DNA of 64,000 nt, taken from the NCBI RefSeq assembly GCF_003171515.1, contig NC_089390.1, positions 7,316,001 to 7,380,000 of the forward strand, in the 5' to 3' direction. Source of the DNA: Pyrenophora tritici-repentis. Its lineage: Eukaryota; Ascomycota; Dothideomycetes; Pleosporales; Pleosporaceae. Below are positions 56,265 through 64,000 of the stretch, piece by piece. Numbering within the stretch: position 1 is the first letter of the stretch; the number at the start of each line of letters is the position of its first letter. The translations under genes were made by a program, and so were the position numbers. The notes beneath the pieces were generated by a model. That model had not been told where the DNA came from. It did no database searches and worked only from the letters and a program-made list of their open reading frames with translations.

Positions 56265-59200
56265 ATGATGACCCCGACATCCACTGCACCCTCGCCCACC
56301 CCGCAGGACAACGACGGCTTCCACTCCCTCTCAGGCCTTGTGGAGAGTGAAGAGCCCACGCCTACGCCATCGCCCGAGCCCGCCATGACGCCCACGACAA
56401 CACAGCACCGCCACACCAACTACAGAGGAACCAAGGCCCCTGCGAGTATATCAACCACGTCCGAGAACGGAACTACGGGCTCGTTGCGGCACCAGACGCT
56501 GGCTGGCCAACGTTCCCTCCACCTCTCCGGCTCTCCATCATCGCCGCTGTCGTCGCGAGAAGCGTCGCCGGCCCGCCCACAGCAGCGCAATGCACCACCC
56601 GCGAACCACACCAGACCCGGCTTCCGTTCACGCAAGAGCAGTGCCGACGTCAGCCCCAGCCGCACCTCGAGCCTGGCAAACTCGTCCACGACGTCCACGA
56701 CGGCCACAGTGCCGCGGGCCCTGTCATCGACGAGCATACCTGAGCTCACGCCTACCTCATCAACCGACACAGTGCGGGCCTCACGTCCTGCAAACCCCAA
56801 ACAGCCCGGCGACGCAGGCCCCCATCACTGGCCCATCTCGCCGCGCCTGAGGTCACCACCCCCGGGCGACGACGGCCGCCCGCGTTCGCGCACAAACTCG
56901 CTCCGTTCGCAGATCCGGAAGCCCGAGGCGCAATCCACGCCCGCCATCATCGTCCAGAGTTCCTCCCCAGCCTCGCTCTCGGGCTTCCCCAGGAACGACG
57001 GCCCGGCCAGCGACCCCGAGGAGCCACAGCAGCAGTCGATGAAAGTCCCATTACGGGGCTCCAGCGGCGTGGCTCCCAAGCTCGAAACTGTCCAGGAATC
57101 TAGCTCACCTGCCACTCCCGGCTTTGGTGGTCTAGAGCCGCAAAGGTACGCTTTCCCCGCAACGGCCCCACTCTTGGTCATCGCGACGCACCTAAACTAA
57201 CAACGGTCCCAATTTCCGCTTCTATCCGCAAACTCTGCTGACGTTTGTCCTAGTCTCGTTTCTTCAGCGACTGTCCAAAAAAGTGACACGGAGCGAAATG
57301 ACGTCAATTCATCCAAAGTCACCGAAGACCTTAGCAACAGTAAACACGACAACAGTAACAACAGCAGCAGCAGAAACACGGGCAGCGGTAGTGACAGTGC
57401 GACCAGAAGCGCCAGGAAGGGCAAGATGCAGGAACAACGAGCCAGCTACACCCATCGCCCACATACCGTCTCCGCAAAACCCTCCCTGTCATCCATGTCC
57501 AACCGCTCACGCGATCCCCCGCTCCGCAACATGACAGTCGAAACCGAGACCGTGCCTTCGGTTGCACAGGCGTCCATTGTCAACCAGGACCGCTCAGCCT
57601 CGGGTCGTGTCGATGGAGGCGTGCGCCTCAAGCCGAGCAACGAGACAATTCGCCCAAAGAATAATAGGAAACCTGCCAAGCGGAAGGCGGCGTCGATTAA
57701 TGCAGGTACTGGTAGGTTGCAACACATTTCGTACCACTATCACATTCCCAGCCGGCCTGACCCCGGCTTGCGCTCTAATACAACCTCAATCCTCGGCAGC
57801 CCCGTCTCATACCGTTCGTATGATGACCGGCGGTCGCTGTTGACAATGTCACCCCCAAGCCCAGAGCTCCGCATGGCGTCCCCTCGCCCCCCTCCCCTCA
57901 AATATTTTTATTCAAATACTAACGCAAGCTATCGCACAGCCTCGTCAAAAGCAGATGTCTTCGAACAAAAGGTGGCCAGTGCCGTCGACGAGGCCGACTC
58001 GTCCGACTCTGATGCCACCTTCATCTACGAATCCAATCCCCCTGAACAGCCACACCGCAGTCGCCAACCCGGCCACCACTCGCGCACACCGAGCATGACG
58101 TCGCTAGCCAGTCTCACAGACCCCCGCCTCCAAATACGTGACACACAAAAGCATCCAAGCAAGAAGAGCAGCATCAAGTTTACGAACCCCTACAACAATG
58201 CCAGCATCGATGGTGACGACCGAGGTGAGGGTACCGTCCGGATCGGGTCCGGGCGAGCAGGCGGAGGCAGCCACCACCATCACATTGGGAGACACGGCCA
58301 GGGTCGTGGCGCACTGAACCATCTTGTCATGGATAGCGACTCGTCGATGCCTCAGTCCTCACGTGTGCGCGGCCCCTCATCAAGGCACACATCGCAGCCC
58401 AATAGCCCTCGGATCCACCAATTCAGCCTCGGCAACGGTCACAGCAACGGCATCAAGAAAAATGGAGAGTACTCGGCTGCTTACGATCTTGACGCTGAAA
58501 ACATAGCAGACGACGAGCGCACTCCACTAATTACACCTGGCCGCAGCCCCCGCGCTCGAACGACTCGTCAAAGGAATGGCACGAGCATACGCCAGCTCGA
58601 ACGCCGCCACCACCGGGATGGAGGATGGTGTCGCCGATTTGCCGGATGCCTGGTGCTCTCCATCTTGCTTCTGGTTGTTGTCTTCTGTGCTGTTGGTCTC
58701 GTCTTTGCTACCACGAAGCCACTCACGAGCCTTATGGTACGGGAGATTCAGAACGTCGTTGCAAGCCAAGAGGAAGTTATGCTGGATCTCATCGTCGACG
58801 CTGTAAATCCCAATATCATCGGCGTCACTGTCTCCGACATGGATGTCTCACTGTTTGCTAAGAGCAAGCACGTCGGATCGGATGCCTGGTGGCGCGAGCA
58901 TGGGAATGGTCCACACGGCCCACATGACAACGTGGAGCACTGGAAACCTATCGATACTGCCGGTGTCGACGAAGGCACCGACCCTGTTGAAGGTGAACCT
59001 CGCACTATGTTGCTTGGCCGCATTTACCGCTTCGATTCGCCTTTGAATTTCGAAGGCTCCTTTTTTCAGCGACATCGCGCCGAATCTATCGGTGAACTTC
59101 GCCTCTCACACCCTGGTAACAAGACAGAGGCAGGCGGAAGCGAACGATGGGAAGAGGTCCTACAATATCCTTTCGAGCTCATCGTCAGAGGCAACTTCAA

Positions 59201-59396
59201 ATACACCCTTCCACTGAGCACGCAGGAGTTCAAAGTCCCAGTTACAGCGTCCCATTACTATGATCCGGATATCGAGAGAAGGAAGCGACCAGTCGCTCCG
59301 GAAGGCCTAGAAAAGAGGAGGGACTCACCACCTGTACCAACAAAGCCACTGGGACGCTACGATCGCAGAGCGTTGCCCTCCTGGAATCTACAATAG
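56265..59396 (+). CDS. vac7: Vacuolar segregation protein Vac7
   Basis: Exons 56265-57145 and 57254-59396 (108-nt intron) encode 1,007 residues. The first 700 residues are a Ser/Thr/Pro/Arg-rich disordered cytosolic region with many potential phosphorylation sites and a His run (HHHH near residue 630). A single transmembrane helix (about 749-771: FAGCLVLSILLLVVVFCAVG) is preceded by an Arg/His-rich patch. The lumenal domain has the family block TTKPLTSLMVREIQNVVAS and LIVDAVNPNIIGVTVSDMDV. Vac7 is an activator of the Fab1 PI3P 5-kinase at the vacuole and so controls vacuole size and inheritance. Two adjacent ATGs open the frame, and either could serve. Confidence 0.88.
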
Positions 59397-60436
59397 CATC
59401 TTATTCCATTTTGTACCACAATATCGACCAAAATCCGAAGGGTTCGGCACACCTGTGCAACCCCAACACATCGCCCAAAAGAAACTGATACCCTACTAAA
59501 CACGAGCTCACGACACCATAGACTTGTTCCTGCCCGGCACTTGCGTCATAGCAAGCTTGCTGTCATTCTTAGGCTTCACAGCCCTCACGAATTTCTTTTC
59601 GTTTCTGCACTGTACTTGCACACCACCACTACCCCCTTCTAAAATGGCTGTACTCGTTACTTTACGGCAGCCTTGCGTTCCAGCGACGGTGTTTTGTATC
59701 ACAATGTTATCTGCATTTCCAACCCTTGGGGCTTTGTGCCTACTTAGTTACTTGGCCATTATTTCCGCATTTTCTTGGTTGCGGCTTGGAAATGGGGATA
59801 CCCACACACTCGTTTGATCTTTCCCTCTCTCTTCTATGTATTCATAATTTAGCTCTTCTGTTTGTCGTCGCTTTTCTTTGTGGTGACGGAAATGTTAGGC
59901 ATGGCATGGAAAGGGGACTCTGGGCAAACGGGAAATGGGAAATGGGAAATGGGAAATGGGAAATGGGAAATGGGAAATGGGAAATGGGAAATGGGAAATG
60001 GGAAAGAACAGGGTATTTGCATCTCGCTGGGAGTAGGATATTTATCACAGAATTCTAGTAACTTTTCTCTATTAATGTCCACTTTTCACTTCCATTGTTC
60101 TTATTCGCCCGTTATTACCTTTGGGCACTTTCGTGTGAAGGGAAGCATGTATGTAGGTGGCTGACTCAGCCACAAAGCAGACGCGCCTCAGCACAGACCT
60201 CTGAGCGTCAACACAGTAGCACATTGACTGTGGACATGCAATGCACAACGGGCTTGCTCGAAACATTGTAAAATCTACGCATGCCAGATATATGAACGAT
60301 CAATGTTGGCTTAGTTCCCACTAACTTTGTATTTCTCAACTGATAAGCAGTACGATTAATTGACAGATACAACTCATTCCAACAGCTTAGACTCAACCCC
60401 ACCACCCACCGGTTGAAACAACTCAATTGCGACACA
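59397..60436. other. Intergenic region with a heptamer minisatellite
   Basis: About 1 kb lies between VAC7 and the next gene. It contains the GGGAAAT tandem array at 59930-60005 and otherwise no recognisable gene. The ORFs crossing the array are products of the repeat. Confidence 0.5.
59930..60005. repeat. GGGAAAT heptanucleotide minisatellite
   Basis: Ten perfect tandem GGGAAAT units are followed by a partial GGGAAA. Because the unit is seven bases, the array reads through in all three frames. It is not a telomere repeat (TTAGGG in these fungi). Confidence 0.95.
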
Positions 60437-61288
60437 ATGAAAACATCCAAATACGCGCCCAAGACACCTGCCGAGAGCCTGGCGCAATCCAAGACAGACA
60501 AACTCAAGCAGGACAAAGACCGTGTTTCGCGCCTATTAGGACGTCTCCGCTGGAAGGCTGAGATGCTGTGGGTGTCGTATAACCGAACCATAGAGATCGT
60601 GCAAGCAGCAGCCCAGCAACAGGATCACTACCAATCTCAGCACACAATGGGAAGTGGCGCGTCGAGTGTAAGTAGCCACCAGTCTCAACACTCCAGCAAT
60701 CGCAAGACTAACCTGGTGCAGAAGCAAGCCGAGTCCATGTTCAAAGTTGACTTTTTCGAATTCTACACCCTACTCGAGCGCTACATTACCGACTGCCTCG
60801 CAATCTTCGGCATTAGCGTCTCTGCGTCTGTGCCACGGCAAAACTTCAACGCCCTCCGCTACGAAATCAATCCTGATCTCCACCGGACGCGCCCGATGGC
60901 TTCGCATGCCTTCCATGCCAACTTGTTAGAAGCGTTGGACGACGACAAGTGCCCACTTTTTGGATCCTTGGGACTACAGGAGGTGCGCGTACAACTAGGC
61001 ATTGCAAAAGAATACCGGAATGCGTGGAAGGATGCCGATGCCAAGGCCAACCTGTTGAATGGTGATAATGCAAAGATGCAGCTTCAGGACTTGGAGCTGG
61101 AGCGCATGCTGCACACTATTATAACGGGCTGTAACCTTGCTCATGATGCAGTACAGGAGCATGACATAGTCTCGGCTGCTCAGTCTTTGACTAGTCGTGA
61201 CTTTGAGCCCAAGACGTACGGTTACACTAGCATGGATATCGAAGATACACCGTATGAATACATGGATGATGCTATGGATTTGGATTAA
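60437..61288 (+). CDS. Hypothetical protein, helical, unknown function
   Basis: A single exon of 283 residues from the ATG at 60437, the first ATG of a frame that is open slightly further upstream. The N-terminal third is Lys/Gln-rich with a helical segment (KDRVSRLLGRLRWKAEMLWV) and a Ser/Gln/His linker. The central part (FKVDFFEFYTLLERYITDCLA and LLEALDDDKCPLFGSLGLQE) is strongly amphipathic and looks like a folded conserved domain. The C-terminus is acidic (YEYMDDAMDLD). I do not recognise the family. The 3' end lies only 32 bp from a transposon insertion, so its native 3' untranslated region is probably displaced. Confidence 0.72.
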   Translation: MKTSKYAPKTPAESLAQSKTDKLKQDKDRVSRLLGRLRWKAEMLWVSYNRTIEIVQAAAQQQDHYQSQHTMGSGASSVSSHQSQHSSNRKTNLVQKQAESMFKVDFFEFYTLLERYITDCLAIFGISVSASVPRQNFNALRYEINPDLHRTRPMASHAFHANLLEALDDDKCPLFGSLGLQEVRVQLGIAKEYRNAWKDADAKANLLNGDNAKMQLQDLELERMLHTIITGCNLAHDAVQEHDIVSAAQSLTSRDFEPKTYGYTSMDIEDTPYEYMDDAMDLD

Positions 61289-61320
61289 AGGTAATTTATT
61301 AACATTTGCAGTTTTTGATA

Positions 61321-61375
61321 ACATGATCCATGGGCGAGCGGCGCACACGGGCGAGCGGCGCACCCCACCAACTTT
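61321..61375. repeat. Left terminal inverted repeat
   Basis: 55 bp identical to the complement of 63120-63174. It begins ACATGATCCATGGGCGAGCG and contains the 15-bp block GGGCGAGCGGCGCAC twice, 17 bp apart, which may be two transposase-binding sites. Confidence 0.95.
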
Positions 61376-61440
61376 TGCAACTTTAAAGCGATGCATCTCA
61401 ACAACGCGATAATATTATTGCTAGATATTGATACAGTAGA

Positions 61441-63093
61441 TTACTCTATATTAATAGTATCAGTCTTGCATGTGCGCGAGTTGTGCCCAGTCTCCTTGCA
61501 CCTAGTGCAGCGCCTTTGAGCCCGCTGGCTGAGGCCTGATCGCGCTCCTCCTTGACGCTCTTCATGAGCAATCTGCTGGTCAGCCTCATTTTGAGCCAGT
61601 ATATCCTCTCCAGCTCCCTTTGTGAGTACTCCATGCTTCTGTATACGCCTTTTAGAGCGCCGCCTACGCTCTGAGGCTGCGCTATTGGCCTTCTCAAGAC
61701 TAGAGATCCGATCGCGCATCAGCTCAGCAGAGAGCATCATCACCTCGGCGCCCTTCTTTAGCTGGTCAATCGCCATAATAATTGAAGCTGGTGATGAGCT
61801 CTTGTGCTGGCGCACGCGCTCACGTATTAGGCTTGACTGAGCCTCAAGCTCACGCGCGTTGCTCGGCGTTTGAGCTACCCAGGGAGCCTCTGGCAGAGCT
61901 GCTGGAGGAGTAGGTGTACGCAGTTGTACATCTACCTTTGATAGAACAGCCTCTGGTTGTAGAGGAACAAGGCCTGCGCCGCGGAAGGCTGAGCAGATAT
62001 TGGCTGGCGTGAACGCTTGATCAAATGCTGCCTTGAACGCTGGCAGAAACTCTAGCTTGGTGATGTGGTTGATGTGGTTGCGCATAAGGCTCTCCACCTC
62101 ACGGCTGTACGCGCGCTTCAATGGCGAGAAGCAGCCAACATCAAGTGGCTGGAGTAGGTGAGATGAGTGAGGAGGCATACAGAGCGTATGGATATTGTTC
62201 TCCTTGCAGAGCTCCTGGAACTCTAGAGATTGGTGGCTCTTATGGCCATCAATAATAAGCAGGCGACGCGCGCCTACACTACGAGCCTGCGTGTGAGCGT
62301 TGAAGTGCTTTAGCCACTCAACTCCAAGCTCATTATTCGTCCAGCCATTATCGCTGACTGCGATCGCCCAGTCGCGTGGGATCTCAGCTTCCTTATACCA
62401 GGCTGATAGGTAGTACTGGCCAGCGAAGATGAGGAACGGTGGGACTGACCAGCCAGCAGCGCTGATAGCAGCGATCAGCGTTACCCACTCGCGATTGCCT
62501 GGCTGAATACTCTTCGGCCTGCCTCTCCTCTCTGCTCCTGTTATAACTAGCTGCGTTGTAATCTTGCCCATCATAAAGCCAGCTTCATCAAAGTTGTAGA
62601 CGTCCTCATCGCAGATACCTAGCTCAGCCTTTGTCTCTTCTACAAGCTTAAACCACCTCTTTATTAATGTTGCATCCTCACAAAGAGCTCTCTGCCTATC
62701 GTACGCTTGGTTGAAACACGTCCGAAGACTGTCTGTACGCTTAACAAAGGTAGATGGCCAGTTGACTCCAACCTGCTCTCCACCACGCGCAGCCAGCAGC
62801 TTATCAGCCATATCACGTACAGCTGTGTAGGTAGGCGCAAATCCACGCAGATCTAGCTGAAGTATATAGCTAATAATCACCTCCTCTTCTCTCTGGGTAA
62901 GCTTCCTTGAGTTGGGCGGGCAATCGCGTCGGGCAGGTATACCAGCGCGTCGGCGGCGGAGCGTTGTTTCGGCTACGTTGTAGACTACTGCAGCAGTACG
63001 GGTACCTTGGATCTGGTGCGCATTAATAGATGAGATAGCAAGCTGAATATCTGCTTCATTTGATAGTAATTGAGTAGCGCTGCGTTGAGCCAT
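61441..63093 (-). CDS. Fot1/pogo-type DDE transposase
   Basis: 550 residues, uninterrupted. The N-terminal region (about 1-130) has CENP-B/pogo helix-turn-helix character ([25 protein letters not shown]). The DDE catalytic core shows the first Asp in [12 protein letters not shown], the second in [10 protein letters not shown] and the third in [15 protein letters not shown], with 35 residues between the second and third (DD35D). The C-terminal part has a helical segment and ends with a CCHC zinc knuckle, [14 protein letters not shown]. It would cut and paste the element at TA dinucleotides. All three catalytic Asp residues are present, so the enzyme may be active. Confidence 0.95.
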   Translation of the reverse strand: MAQRSATQLLSNEADIQLAISSINAHQIQGTRTAAVVYNVAETTLRRRRAGIPARRDCPPNSRKLTQREEEVIISYILQLDLRGFAPTYTAVRDMADKLLAARGGEQVGVNWPSTFVKRTDSLRTCFNQAYDRQRALCEDATLIKRWFKLVEETKAELGICDEDVYNFDEAGFMMGKITTQLVITGAERRGRPKSIQPGNREWVTLIAAISAAGWSVPPFLIFAGQYYLSAWYKEAEIPRDWAIAVSDNGWTNNELGVEWLKHFNAHTQARSVGARRLLIIDGHKSHQSLEFQELCKENNIHTLCMPPHSSHLLQPLDVGCFSPLKRAYSREVESLMRNHINHITKLEFLPAFKAAFDQAFTPANICSAFRGAGLVPLQPEAVLSKVDVQLRTPTPPAALPEAPWVAQTPSNARELEAQSSLIRERVRQHKSSSPASIIMAIDQLKKGAEVMMLSAELMRDRISSLEKANSAASERRRRSKRRIQKHGVLTKGAGEDILAQNEADQQIAHEERQGGARSGLSQRAQRRCTRCKETGHNSRTCKTDTINIE

Positions 63094-63119
63094 TGTAGAT
63101 TAAGATCAGTAAGGTGAGT

Positions 63120-63174
63120 AAAGTTGGTGGGGTGCGCCGCTCGCCCGTGTGCGCCGCTCGCCCATGGATCATGT
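63120..63174. repeat. Right terminal inverted repeat
   Basis: Exact inverted copy of 61321-61375, ending ATGGATCATGT just before the flanking TA at 63175-63176. Confidence 0.95.
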
Positions 63175-63525
63175 TATGATGAAAAATGAAAACATGATAA
63201 TGGTTTCATGACAGCGCGGTGGGCGTAAGGGCCGTCACGATACAGCGTCAGCATCACGTACCTAGAAGACTAATGCTAGGACCGTTGTCTATAAAGTACG
63301 CACCATCATTGAAGACTTGTCTCTTAAACGGCATCACACGACTATTAAGACGCTTCAACCTCCGAATCGTACACACTAACAGCAACCATCAAGGTATCGC
63401 AGCATTTCATAATGGCGGAAGTATCAAAGTAAGCTTCATGTTCCTAGATCGTACTTTATACAAGTCTGACGTCAGTTCAAAGGCCTGTCAACACAACAGC
63501 ATACAAGCCTCATCCGACTGAGACA

Positions 63526-64000
63526 ATGAAAGCAGCTCTCTGGACGGGTACGAAATCAATCGAGCTGGGTGTCGTCCCGAAGCCGACGATCACTGCGCCC
63601 AAAGACGCCATCGTGCACATCACACACTGCACCATATGCGGCTCGGACCTACACATGTACAATGGTGATATGAACAGTGTCATGGAAAAGGGGTTGATCA
63701 TGGGCCACGAAGCTATCGGGATCATCGAGCATGTTGGCCCTGAAGTCAACGACTTGAAGGTGGGAGATCGAGTCATCATCCTGCCTGTCATTGCATGTGG
63801 AGAATGCTCCTACTGCAAGCGCAAGGAGTTTTCTCTTTGCGATAAGACCAACCCCTCGCAGGAGTTGGAGCAAATGTACGGACATCGTCTTTCGGGCATT
63901 TTTGGCTACTCCCTGATCACAGGAGGATACCCAGGCAACCAAGCTGAGTACTGTCGCGTTCCCAATGCCGATCTTGTCTGTGTTAAAGCTCCAAAGGACA
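63526..64000 (+). CDS. Zinc-dependent alcohol dehydrogenase, N-terminal part
   Basis: The frame opens at the ATG at 63526 and is still open at the window end (158 codons). This is the GroES-like catalytic domain of the medium-chain dehydrogenase family. The catalytic-zinc ligands are Cys in CTICGSDLHMYNG and the His-Glu pair in IMGHEAIG, and the structural-zinc loop has four Cys (CGECSYCKRKEFSLC). The longer loop after it and the FGYSLITGGYPGNQAEYCRV segment suggest the glutathione-independent formaldehyde dehydrogenase or threonine-dehydrogenase-like branch rather than classic ethanol dehydrogenase. The NAD(P)-binding half is outside the window. The transposon lies about 350 bp upstream, in the promoter region. 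Confidence 0.9.
   Translation, partial: MKAALWTGTKSIELGVVPKPTITAPKDAIVHITHCTICGSDLHMYNGDMNSVMEKGLIMGHEAIGIIEHVGPEVNDLKVGDRVIILPVIACGECSYCKRKEFSLCDKTNPSQELEQMYGHRLSGIFGYSLITGGYPGNQAEYCRVPNADLVCVKAPKD

Larger units (their letters stand above)
61321..63174 (-). mobile_element. Complete Fot1/pogo-type DNA transposon (Tc1/mariner superfamily)
   Basis: A 1,854-bp element bounded by perfect 55-bp inverted repeats (61321-61375 and 63120-63174) and flanked on both sides by the dinucleotide TA (61319-61320 and 63175-63176), the target-site duplication of Tc1/mariner elements. It carries one uninterrupted transposase gene on the minus strand. Identical termini and an intact gene point to a recent insertion that has escaped RIP. 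The size and organisation resemble the Fot1 and Molly families of ascomycetes; the exact family needs a database match. Confidence 0.95.

Noticed and set aside
59930..60005. Interstitial telomere repeat
   Set aside because: The unit is GGGAAAT, not TTAGGG.
59842..60164. Several frames of 68-110 codons with repeated WEMGNGK or SHFPFPI units
   Set aside because: They are read-through products of the seven-base GGGAAAT array, which is open in every frame, and not genes.
1..64000. CRISPR arrays, rRNA genes, polyketide or peptide synthetase genes
   Set aside because: I saw no regularly spaced repeats, ribosomal RNA sequence or modular synthase motifs anywhere in the window.

Overview
This window is chromosomal DNA from a filamentous ascomycete, most likely a Dothideomycete and plausibly Pleosporales. 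The protein-coding genes are split by short GT-AG introns, mostly 40-70 nt, with CTAAC/CTGAC-like branch sites. The gene content is typical fungal housekeeping (SAGA subunits, SEC18, RPL19, VAC7, DPH5). Mobile DNA includes an LTR-retrotransposon gag and an intact Fot1/pogo-type DNA transposon. The species assignment is inference. The splice models were built by hand, and each joined exon set keeps an open reading frame of whole codons.

Left edge (1-3.0 kb): the 5' part of a minus-strand LTR retrotransposon with an uninterrupted gag frame running off the window, a possible LTR, then AT-rich decayed DNA with a transition-only duplicated segment. 3.0-9.7 kb: a peroxisomal (SKL-ending) acyl-CoA ligase of the 4-coumarate type diverges from a 983-aa AlkB-like 2-oxoglutarate/Fe(II) dioxygenase. 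A small cysteine-rich secreted protein follows.

10.5-18.0 kb: a catabolic block. It holds isovaleryl-CoA dehydrogenase, a carboxymuconolactone-decarboxylase-like protein, an intradiol ring-cleavage dioxygenase, a beta-propeller carboxymuconate cyclase and an EthD/3-oxoadipate enol-lactonase fusion. The last four could carry out ring cleavage, lactonisation and lactone hydrolysis of an aromatic acid. The dioxygenase and cyclase share one divergent promoter region.

18-33 kb: sparse. It contains a fungal MscL-type mechanosensitive channel with a Cys4 tail, a lineage-type hypothetical protein, a 3.9-kb stretch with no recognisable gene, SPT8, two transposon relics and an F-box-like protein.

33-54 kb: denser housekeeping genes. 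These are SEC18/NSF, a KxDL protein, a small nuclear-looking hypothetical protein, a Bre4/aromatic-acid-exporter-like membrane protein, RPL19, SPT3 (a second SAGA TBP-module subunit, with a 605-nt first intron), DPH5 and a secreted S10 carboxypeptidase.

54-64 kb: an intron-containing tRNA-Asp(GTC), VAC7, a heptanucleotide minisatellite and a conserved-looking hypothetical gene. An apparently complete 1,854-bp Fot1/pogo transposon with perfect 55-bp inverted repeats sits 32 bp behind that gene's stop codon and about 350 bp ahead of a zinc alcohol dehydrogenase that runs off the right edge.
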